In this document: positions 1 through 5,051 of the stretch, one piece after another
How positions within the stretch are numbered: position 1 is the first letter of the stretch
Layout: each line of letters opens with the position of its first letter
Translations under genes and position numbers: made by a program
NCBI GenBank assembly: GCA_017613855.1
Contig: JAGACY010000134.1
Span: 1-5,077, forward strand
Source of the DNA: Pseudomonadota bacterium
GTDB taxonomy: Bacteria > Myxococcota > Bradymonadia > UBA4248
DNA length: 5,077 bases
Reading direction: 5' to 3'
Notes under the pieces: generated by a model
The model's input: the letters and a program-made list of their open reading frames with translations, nothing else
The model's database searches: none
What the model was told of the DNA's origin: nothing

Positions 1-17
1 AGCGTGCATTTGTGATT

Positions 18-425
18 TCAATCAATGCAAAGATGCTGTCTATTTTTTTTTAAATCCTCTATAGGGGAACCGAGTTTGTTAATTTTATCAATGGCATCAT
101 GATTGTTTTGAGCACTTTTTTTAAGATCTGCTCTATATGGTGTAATTAATGTGTCTGCTTCTGCCTTCATCTTCTTTAGTTTAAGAATACGTCCGTGATC
201 AACTATATCCTCTGCTTGTAGCCCATTATAATCATGTATGTCACATAGCTTCTCTTCTGTACATAATTTTAAAGATGCACTTAACCAGTCTGATTCCTCG
301 AACGATAACGAATTTTTCATTTTATGAATGCTCTTTTGCTGAGCTTCCAATGTGGATGTGTCAAGCTTTGGTGTACATGATACCAACAAAATGGTTAATG
401 GTATTATTAATCTTATGTTTTTCAT
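18..425 (-). CDS. Small lipoprotein, DUF6694-like
   Basis: The product is 135 aa and is probably a membrane-anchored lipoprotein of unknown function. It starts with a short basic n-region (MKNIR), a hydrophobic core, and a lipobox LVSC with the acylated cysteine at residue 17. The start at 425 is preferred because AAAAGGA lies six bases upstream (432-438) and the signal peptide begins there. The frame stays open to 485, but that extension is encoded by repeat DNA and would bury the signal peptide. After the cysteine, residues 18-45 (TPKLD, then KSIHKMKNSLSFEE) followed by NGLQAEDI near residue 67 resemble the small lipoproteins I recall as DUF6694. This recollection was not tested by a search. 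The C-terminal half is charged and probably helical. Two Cys-containing sites, CTEEKLC at 55-61 and HLCID at the end, could form disulfides outside the cytoplasm. Downstream sequence leaves the window, so no terminator can be judged. No convincing promoter is visible in the repeats upstream. Confidence 0.8.
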   Translation of the reverse strand: MKNIRLIIPLTILLVSCTPKLDTSTLEAQQKSIHKMKNSLSFEESDWLSASLKLCTEEKLCDIHDYNGLQAEDIVDHGRILKLKKMKAEADTLITPYRADLKKSAQNNHDAIDKINKLGSPIEDLKKNRQHLCID

Positions 426-452
426 TCTTTTTCCTTTTATGGCTTGGAGGTG

Positions 453-490
453 TTGCATCCCAATTGCGAATTGCGCATTGCGCATTAATC
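453..490. repeat. Left heptamer array of the composite repeat
   Basis: The anchor TTGCATCCCAATTGC (453-467) is followed by three heptamers in one phase: GAATTGC, GCATTGC and GCATTAA (468-488). The same 15-bp anchor recurs three times to the right (508, 582 and 664), where it is followed by a different heptamer, TAACTGC. The block lies just upstream of the lipoprotein gene, which starts at 425 on the minus strand, so it would be in its upstream region or leader. No coding role is visible. Confidence 0.85.
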
Positions 491-721
491 AGCCTTCCCC
501 CCTAGTTTTGCATCCCAATTGCTAACTGCTAACTGCTAACTTGAAGACCATTCCCCTTAGCTTCAGCCTTCCCTCCTAGTTTTGCATCCCAATTGCTAAC
601 TGCTAACTGCTAACTGCTAACTTGAAGACCATTCTCCCTTAGTTTCAGCCTTCCCCCTTAGTTTTGCATCCCAATTGCTAACTGCTAACTGCTAACTTGA
701 AGACCATTCCCCCTTAGCTTC
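491..721. repeat. Three tandem 74-82 bp units with TAACTGC heptamers
   Basis: Three units begin at 491, 565 and 647 with AGCCTTCC. Each contains TTGCATCCCAATTGC, a TAACTGC array closed by TAACTTG, and a tail GAAGACCATT...CTTAG...TTC. The units are 74, 82 and 75 bp. Most of the length difference comes from one additional TAACTGC in the middle unit (three full copies instead of two), plus single-base changes. That is the pattern expected from replication slippage within the heptamers and from unit-level duplication. Stops in the heptamers and the 7-bp period make this non-coding. It separates two genes on the same strand. Confidence 0.92.
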
Positions 722-782
722 AGACTTCAACCTTAGGACTTACAATTCAATTGCGCATTGCGCATTGCGAATTGCGAATTAA
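722..782. repeat. Divergent right-hand repeat unit with GCATTGC/GAATTGC array
   Basis: This degenerate fourth unit starts AGACTTCAACCTTAGG, which aligns with AGCCTTCCCCCTTAG of the unit before it. It then reads ACTTACAATTCAATTGC in place of the usual anchor. Four heptamers follow in phase: GCATTGC, GCATTGC, GAATTGC and GAATTAA (755-782). The last of these contains the minus-strand TAA stop of the 506-aa gene (779-781), so the repeat abuts and slightly overlaps that gene. It carries the same heptamer type as the left array at 468-488, so the two GCATTGC-type arrays flank the TAACTGC-type units. Confidence 0.85.
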
Positions 783-2299
783 CAATCAGGATACCCCAGC
801 CGTATGGCCGTTTCACGGCAGCACCAGAATCCACGTTTGCTGATATTCTCACAGCTGTAAAACTTATCGGGGTAGTCTTTTAACACGCGGCTGATGGATT
901 TGCGCGATTCTGTAAATCCAAGACTCATACAGATGGTTTCCAGGTCTTTCAATCGAATTTCATCATCCCAAATTGTTAAGAGAGTATGTACTTTTTCGCT
1001 CAGATTGTTGAAAGGATGATCGTTGTATTTCTCATAAAATTCGTCCATGACCTTTTGGAATCTTTGTTCGGGGGGCTGCTCCAAAGATTCCTCTCTGTCT
1101 ATCTGATCATCTGGTTCATCCTGGTATGACGGGTCAATCTGCAGTCCGCTCAAATATTCACTGACGCGCCGGATGCGCACAGATTCTCCCTCATGGCAGA
1201 TGACAAGCTCATACAGATGATGCAATAATATCTGCATGACTTCGCTATCGGTTGCTCCCAGGTCTTTTCCGCAGGCAAACAAATCTTCCAGGCGGATGGG
1301 AACGCCGGATGATGCGATGCTGTTCATGATGGCGTGTGCCAGTTCGTCTGGGGGCCTATTCGGTAATTCATCCTGGGAGGCTTTTTGAACAATCATCTGA
1401 ATACGCTCAGAAAGCTGCTCCGGGTCAGAAAACAGCCTTTCAATCATAATCCGTTTGATCATAAACAGATGCGGATCTTCATTTTCCTGATTTATGTTCT
1501 CGGCATCAACAATGGTTATCAATCTGGCCAGCATCGCCGCGTGCGAAATATGCTCTTTTTCTTTGTTCTCTGTGCATGAGAGAAAGGCTTGGTATAAAGG
1601 ATGCTGCTGTTCCCAGCAGTCATCCGTAAGATAGGGATAGAAGAGCATGAGCAGTTCGTCATGGCTGCTTCGGGAAGCATAATCTTTGTGAGCCGAGCAA
1701 TAGACCGGCTCAATCATGTCAAACGGTTCCTCATGGATTCTGCAGATGCGAAGTAATCCCCCGCGCGCTTTTGACCCGACGAGAATGGCGAGGATTTGTA
1801 TATCATTTAAGCCAAAAAACACCTGAAGAATCATTCTGAATTGATCAAATGATATACACCCCCACTGTGAAACTAGCATAAAGGCTTTGTCTGCCACAGA
1901 TGCTGTTAGAAATGCATTGCAGTGTGACATCATGATGAGCGTTTCCCATATTCCCCATTGCTTGTGGATATCATCGTCAAGGGTATGATCCATTTGAACA
2001 AGCATCTGGCATAGTTCATCCAGCGACTGTACGAGTTTGGAATAGGGATTTGTCCATACGTCGTCGATAATTTCATCGGTGACCGCATCTTTCAGGCACA
2101 TCATCTGTTTGGCGTGATCGGGATTTCTGCGTTTCAACTCGGTTAAAGTGATATTTTGCAGTTGTTTCCTCAGTACTTCAATCTTCACCGTGTCTGCCTG
2201 CTTTTCATCTGCATTGCTTTGTGCTTCCAAACATTGGGATAATTCTGTTGCTACATTATATTGACCGTAGTTATACAGTATATTTGACCAAATACTCAT
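779..2299 (-). CDS. Conserved-looking hypothetical protein, 506 aa
   Basis: I do not recognise this protein. It is a soluble, acidic, mostly helical protein without a signal peptide or membrane segments. It has about 16 cysteines spread through its length, but no CxxC zinc-finger pairs and no Walker A motif. The start at 2299 is supported by a strong GGAGG five bases upstream (2305-2309). Residues 1-115 look helical. Residues 140-190 contain a hydrophobic helical stretch (ISFDQF...FFGLNDIQIL). Residues 335-380 and 447-492 resemble each other (IRLEDL...LGATDSE and IRLKDL...LGFTESR) and may be two small winged-helix-like modules. They are separated by an acidic, proline-containing linker at about 388-412. 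A DNA-binding or scaffold role is conceivable, but this is inference only. The stop codon lies inside a heptamer repeat. The gene is divergent from the lipid kinase gene and has a 719-bp upstream region, which suggests its own promoter. Confidence 0.82.
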   Translation of the reverse strand: MSIWSNILYNYGQYNVATELSQCLEAQSNADEKQADTVKIEVLRKQLQNITLTELKRRNPDHAKQMMCLKDAVTDEIIDDVWTNPYSKLVQSLDELCQMLVQMDHTLDDDIHKQWGIWETLIMMSHCNAFLTASVADKAFMLVSQWGCISFDQFRMILQVFFGLNDIQILAILVGSKARGGLLRICRIHEEPFDMIEPVYCSAHKDYASRSSHDELLMLFYPYLTDDCWEQQHPLYQAFLSCTENKEKEHISHAAMLARLITIVDAENINQENEDPHLFMIKRIMIERLFSDPEQLSERIQMIVQKASQDELPNRPPDELAHAIMNSIASSGVPIRLEDLFACGKDLGATDSEVMQILLHHLYELVICHEGESVRIRRVSEYLSGLQIDPSYQDEPDDQIDREESLEQPPEQRFQKVMDEFYEKYNDHPFNNLSEKVHTLLTIWDDEIRLKDLETICMSLGFTESRKSISRVLKDYPDKFYSCENISKRGFWCCRETAIRLGYPDC

Positions 2300-2304
2300 A
2301 AAAA

Positions 2305-2347
2305 CCTCCGCACGTGATATGCAATGGCGCTTTAGCCATCAGATGCA
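2305..2347 (-). promoter_or_regulatory. Leader hairpin and strong RBS of the 506-aa gene
   Basis: Read on the minus strand, TGCA-TCTG-ATGGC-TAAAGC-GCCAT-TGCA can fold into a small hairpin with a 5-bp stem, ATGGC/GCCAT (2324-2328 with 2335-2339). Further TGCA/TGCA pairing is possible outside it. The Shine-Dalgarno sequence GGAGG (2305-2309) follows about 14 bases later and lies five bases before the ATG. A regulatory role for the hairpin is not shown by sequence alone. Confidence 0.45.
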
Positions 2348-2350
2348 GGT

Positions 2351-2379
2351 TTTGTAGTGAAATAATAAGGAAATTGCAA
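2351..2379 (-). promoter_or_regulatory. Candidate sigma-70-type promoter of the 506-aa gene
   Basis: On the minus strand TTGCAA (2374-2379) is followed after 17 bases by TACAAA (2351-2356), a moderate match to -35 and -10 boxes with ideal spacing. Transcription would begin around 2345, giving a leader of about 45 nt. The surrounding sequence is A+T rich, so chance matches are likely, and other candidates exist further upstream. Confidence 0.35.
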
Positions 2380-2445
2380 TAGATCTTTTTATTCATTTTT
2401 AGCCTTATAATAACAAAAAAATGGCCGATCTTTTGAGGAAATACG

Positions 2446-2573
2446 TCTAGACTTTTTTTATTTATTAACCCGAATTTGTATATATCATACAATATATCTG
2501 ATATTCAGTTCAATCGACGGATGATCGATCCTTTTGTTCTAGACTTTTGGGATTTGTTCTAGACTTTTAGGGA
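2446..2573. repeat. Three TCTAGACTTTT motifs, two in tandem
   Basis: TTTGTTCTAGACTTTT occurs at 2533-2548 and again at 2553-2568, exactly 20 bp apart. Each copy is followed by GGGA or AGGGA. A shorter copy, TCTAGACTTTT, lies at 2446-2456. The tandem pair is spaced at about two helical turns, as expected for binding sites on the same DNA face. It lies 235-275 bp upstream of the start of the 506-aa gene. Between the copies are A+T-rich inverted repeats, TTGTAT/ATACAA (2476-2492) and AATAT/ATATT (2491-2505), which could be chance. Operator function is inferred. Confidence 0.5.
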
Positions 2574-2751
2574 AGGTCATTTGGCTCTATTTCATGCGCG
2601 GCCTGAACACATCGGGAAGGAATGCCGAAATGTCGTTGATTGGTTCGACAAAAGCATCCGTAAATTCAGCAATGCGGCAACATTTGGGTGGTTCACTGGC
2701 CGTGTGGCTGCTTCCGGATGGCATTGAGCTATTTGACTCTGTCTGGCGTGA
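2574..2751. other. Gene-poor segment of coding-like composition
   Basis: This stretch is clearly richer in G+C than the A+T-rich DNA at 2340-2570, but it holds no convincing gene. Short open frames exist on both strands. On the plus strand, ATG at 2630 (AAGGA a few bases upstream) runs to TGA at 2758, 42 aa, or 54 aa from 2594. On the minus strand, a 45-aa frame runs from about 2724 to about 2587. Neither product is recognised. It may be a decayed gene fragment or part of the repeat element to its right. Confidence 0.3.
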
Positions 2752-2837
2752 GTGTTGATGCGCTTAGAGTAGTCGTTTAATTCTCTAAGCTCTAAGCTCT
2801 AAGCTATGATCAACACAGTGACCGTACATAGCTCAAT
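2723..2837. repeat. Nested inverted repeat with a CTAAGCT heptamer array
   Basis: The outer arms ATTGAGCTAT (2723-2732) and ATAGCTCAAT (2828-2837) are perfect 10-bp complements. The inner arms pair GTGTTGAT (2752-2759) with ATCAACAC (2809-2816), and GCTTAGAG (2762-2769) with CTCTAAGC (2797-2804). The internal loops are small. The right inner arm is expanded into about three tandem CTAAGCT heptamers (2783-2805), while the left arm has only one copy. The whole could fold as a long interrupted hairpin, as in small non-autonomous repeat elements. No transposase or target duplication was identified. Confidence 0.7.
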
Positions 2838-2858
2838 ATTTTGTATATAGATATTTTG
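2836..2858 (+). promoter_or_regulatory. A+T-rich candidate promoter region of the lipid kinase gene
   Basis: The octamer ATATTTTG occurs at 2836-2843 and 2851-2858 on either side of TATATAG, which supplies several -10-like hexamers. No good -35 box stands at the proper distance. It is the only strongly A+T-rich stretch between the hairpin element and the kinase gene, so the promoter may be here, about 165 bp before the start codon. Confidence 0.25.
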
Positions 2859-2883
2859 GGGAGAATGGGGTAATTAGGGAATG

Positions 2884-2979
2884 ACGCCCCGTAGTGGGGG
2901 TAGCGGCGTATTGCGCCGCAGAGACGCGCGGTACGCAAGTCTCAAGGCGTGATAGCCGCGCAGGGGGCCACTGCCCCCT
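2884..2979 (+). promoter_or_regulatory. G+C-rich multi-hairpin leader block
   Basis: At least four consecutive stems can be drawn. CCCC/GGGG encloses GTAGT (2887-2899). GCGGCG/CGCCGC has a 5-nt loop (2903-2919). GCGCGG/CCGCGC (2926-2931 with 2956-2961) encloses ACGC/GCGT (2933-2936 with 2947-2950). AGGGGGC/GCCCCCT has the loop CACT (2962-2979). An alternative pairing is GAGAC/GTCTC (2921-2925 with 2939-2943). The block ends 39 bases before the kinase start codon. No U-run follows, so it is not an ordinary intrinsic terminator. It may be a structured 5' leader, a small RNA or a dispersed palindromic repeat. No known riboswitch class is recognised. Confidence 0.5.
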
Positions 2980-3018
2980 CCATCCAAATAATACTCTTGG
3001 AACTTACCATTCGCCAAA

Positions 3019-3867
3019 ATGTCAAAATACATCGTACTTTATAACCCACTCGCCGATAATGGACGTGGGGAACAAAATGCCCGAAAACTCGAATCGATCA
3101 TGCAGGGCAATGAACTCGAATTCAGTGATATTACAAAAATTGAGTCATATCGTCAGTTTTTCGAAAAATATGACCAGGATATGCACTTTGTAATTGCGGG
3201 CGGGGACGGGACGCTCAATCATTTTATCAATGGCGATGCCGTCGGAAACCGTCAAATCCTCTATTATCCGTCTGGCAGCGGCAATGATTTCTTTCGCGAT
3301 GTCGGCGATATAGGACAGGGTAAACCATTCCTGCTCAATCCATTTCTCGCCAATTTGCCCGAAGTAACCGTGCAGGGCAAAACCCGGCGGTTTATCAATG
3401 GCATCGGCTTTGGCATTGACGGTTACTGCTGCGAAGAAGGCGATATCCGGCGCGAAAAGTCGAATAAACGCGTCAATTATACGGCCATTGCGCTCAAGGG
3501 ACTCTTTTATGATTATCATCCAAGAACGGCTAAAGTGACCGTCGATGGCGAAAAACACGAGTTTCATAAAGTCTGGATGGCGCCGACGATGAATGGCAGG
3601 TTTTTTGGCGGCGGTATGATGGTCACACCCAATCAGGATCGGCTCAATCCCAAAAAGACAGTCACACTGATGCTGGCACACGATTTGAGCCGTTTAAAGA
3701 TTCTGCGCATGTTCCCGCTCATCTTTAAAGGAACGCATGTACAGTCTGAGGATGTCATTGGCATCTTTGAAGGACACGAAATTACGGTTGAGTATGACAT
3801 TCCCTGTGCCCTTCAAATCGATGGCGAAACAGTGACTGATGTCGTTGGTTATTCGGTCAAATCTTGA
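3019..3867 (+). CDS. Lipid kinase, diacylglycerol kinase catalytic domain (YegS/BmrU/DgkB family)
   Basis: The 282-aa product is a soluble lipid kinase expected to transfer the ATP gamma-phosphate to a membrane lipid hydroxyl at the inner face of the cytoplasmic membrane. The family includes DgkB (diacylglycerol), YegS (phosphatidylglycerol) and eukaryotic sphingosine kinases. The N-terminal strand and nucleotide-site motif are YIVLYNPLADNGRG (4-17). GGDGTLNHFING (61-72) is the family's glycine-rich signature. GSGNDFF (86-92) follows. The C-terminal beta-sandwich begins with NGIGFGIDG (127-135) and includes GGGMMVTPNQ (197-206) and QIDGE (266-270). The length is typical and the domain looks complete. 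Substrate cannot be deduced. The start is set by the normal N-terminus of the family, yet no good Shine-Dalgarno sequence precedes it, and a hairpin block lies just upstream. The 3' end overlaps the convergent DUF368 gene by 19 bp. Confidence 0.93.
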   Translation: MSKYIVLYNPLADNGRGEQNARKLESIMQGNELEFSDITKIESYRQFFEKYDQDMHFVIAGGDGTLNHFINGDAVGNRQILYYPSGSGNDFFRDVGDIGQGKPFLLNPFLANLPEVTVQGKTRRFINGIGFGIDGYCCEEGDIRREKSNKRVNYTAIALKGLFYDYHPRTAKVTVDGEKHEFHKVWMAPTMNGRFFGGGMMVTPNQDRLNPKKTVTLMLAHDLSRLKILRMFPLIFKGTHVQSEDVIGIFEGHEITVEYDIPCALQIDGETVTDVVGYSVKS

Positions 3868-4973
3868 GATTTGCGGCGTTTTTGAGCAAATAACGTCAAT
3901 GCAACGATGCCAAACCCGCAAAGAACGGCGACGATTGTGGCTGCAAGCTGCGGTGTGTCGCCAGAGGGAAGCACATTGATGAGCAGTCCGGTTTCGCTCG
4001 CTTCTTTAAACGGCCAGATTGCACGTGAACAGCCAAGTAATATGCCAATAATCGCTGCAAGCGTCATATTCCTGTAATGCTTGATAAGCCAGGTAAAGAC
4101 GCGCGAAAAAATGGCAACTCCGGCCACTGCGCCGACGATAAAACACCCGATATACAAGAGGTGGTGCCCGTAAAATGTACCATGTGCAAGCCCATGCAGG
4201 AAGGATTTGCCGGTATTGAGCATAAAATAATAACATCCAAGTACGAGAAGAATAAAACTTCCCGATACGCCCGGCAAAAGCATCGCACAAATGGCACAGA
4301 ATCCAGCTGCAAGACAGTAAAGATAATAGGTTTTGGGGACAAAGACCGATGTCCCTTCGGGGATAATATGGGCATCCGACATGAGGATGTTACTGTTTTG
4401 AGGCAAAGCCATAACTTCTGCCGGCGGATTAAAACAAGGCGCTTCCCGGCAAATGCTTTCGATCGTATCACCACGCGAGGTAATTTCGACGAGCTGCGTC
4501 GGCGGCGAAAACTGATGCCCCAATATCACAAAGAAAAATCCCGCACATAAAAGGAGCGGAATCAAATAAATACCGCGCCATTTCTTAATATCACGAATCG
4601 GCGTGATCATCGAACCAAGCACGAGCCCAAAGAAAACCCCTCGCATCACCTGCGGAAAGGCTTCCATGAGCTTGGGAATAACCAAACTCGCTATGATAAA
4701 TGCTGTCGCAAGTCCGGCAAGGAGTATGAGCAGCCACGGCAAATCGGCGGCTTTGCTCGTCTCTTTAAAGTGGGCGCGGCTTGCTTTCGAGAATTTGTTC
4801 GCAAATAGCCCAAAGAATGACTTGAACAGCGCGAGGTTGATGTTTCTGAGCGCCGTGATAAATCGCTCGTAAATGCCGAGCAATACCGCAACGGTGCTGC
4901 CGCTGACGCCAGGGACGATATCGACCGTACCCATGGCCAGCCCTTTAAAAAACAAACTGATCTTCGACTTCAT
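3849..4973 (-). CDS. DUF368 membrane protein, putative undecaprenyl-phosphate translocase (PopT-like)
   Basis: The 374-aa product is a polytopic inner-membrane protein. DUF368 proteins such as PopT return undecaprenyl phosphate, the lipid carrier of cell-wall and surface-glycan synthesis, to the inner leaflet. The signature KGLAMGTVDIVPGVSGS occurs at residues 10-26, and PGVSGS recurs at 234-239, one copy per half as expected for an internally duplicated fold. About eight hydrophobic segments are visible. The loop at about 153-216, which looks like a LysM domain, makes it longer than the roughly 280-310 aa usual for the family. The start at 4973 is chosen because GAGG lies six bases upstream and the family N-terminus follows directly. 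The frame extends to an ATG at 5039 (396 aa), which has AGGGGG only two bases before it and would add an unusual 22-residue tail. The specific substrate is inferred from the family. Confidence 0.9.
   Translation of the reverse strand: MKSKISLFFKGLAMGTVDIVPGVSGSTVAVLLGIYERFITALRNINLALFKSFFGLFANKFSKASRAHFKETSKAADLPWLLILLAGLATAFIIASLVIPKLMEAFPQVMRGVFFGLVLGSMITPIRDIKKWRGIYLIPLLLCAGFFFVILGHQFSPPTQLVEITSRGDTIESICREAPCFNPPAEVMALPQNSNILMSDAHIIPEGTSVFVPKTYYLYCLAAGFCAICAMLLPGVSGSFILLVLGCYYFMLNTGKSFLHGLAHGTFYGHHLLYIGCFIVGAVAGVAIFSRVFTWLIKHYRNMTLAAIIGILLGCSRAIWPFKEASETGLLINVLPSGDTPQLAATIVAVLCGFGIVALTLFAQKRRKSQDLTE
4335..4490 (-). other. LysM-like domain in the extracytoplasmic loop of the DUF368 protein
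   Basis: Residues 162-213 of the 374-aa protein read as a LysM module. They begin VEITSRGDTIESIC, matching the LysM pattern V-x(5)-GDTL-x-x-I-A. They continue through a middle section with AEVMALPQNSN, and end IIPEGTSVFVP, matching I-x-PG-x-x-L-x-IP. The length of about 50 residues is right. LysM domains bind N-acetylglucosamine-containing glycans such as peptidoglycan. The preceding loop RDIKKWRG is basic and so likely cytoplasmic, and one membrane segment follows it, which places this loop outside. Two cysteines five residues apart (175 and 180) could form a disulfide. The assignment rests on motif reading only. Confidence 0.65.
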
Positions 4974-4979
4974 GAAGTC

Positions 4980-5004
4980 CCTCAAGTGGAGCTTGGTTGG
5001 CTCC
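4980..5004 (-). promoter_or_regulatory. RBS and adjacent hairpin deciding the DUF368 start
   Basis: On the minus strand GAGG (4980-4983) stands six bases before ATG 4973. Four bases further upstream a hairpin can form from GGAGC and GCTCC arms (5000-5004 with 4988-4992) around a 7-base loop. The good spacing supports initiation at 4973 rather than at 5039. The hairpin is small and may be incidental. Confidence 0.4.
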
Positions 5005-5051
5005 TGTTGCATGATGACTAAGTGTGGGGTGAACTGCATCGCCCCCTACAT

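Noticed and set aside
453..782. CRISPR array
   Set aside because: The units repeat as a whole at 74-82 bp and the parts between the heptamers are themselves conserved, so there are no unique spacers of constant length.
2271..2492. 73-aa minus-strand frame overlapping the start of the 506-aa gene
   Set aside because: It spans the candidate promoter, leader hairpin and RBS of the 506-aa gene, lies mostly in A+T-rich DNA and gives no recognisable protein.
2962..2979. Intrinsic terminator at the AGGGGGC/GCCCCCT hairpin
   Set aside because: Neither strand has a T-run after the stem, and no gene ends nearby on either strand.
2894..3193. 99-aa plus-strand frame through the hairpin block
   Set aside because: It crosses the G+C-rich palindromes and then runs in a different frame inside the well-supported lipid kinase gene.
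3145..3681. 178-aa minus-strand frame
   Set aside because: It lies wholly antisense to the lipid kinase gene, whose motifs are intact; long antisense frames are common in such genes.
4077..4550. 157-aa plus-strand frame
   Set aside because: It is antisense to the DUF368 gene, has no family resemblance and is rich in charged residues, as expected of a shadow frame.
4973..5039. 22-residue N-terminal extension of the DUF368 protein
   Set aside because: The upstream ATG has its purine-rich stretch only two bases away, the additional residues do not look like a family N-terminus, and ATG 4973 has a well-spaced GAGG.
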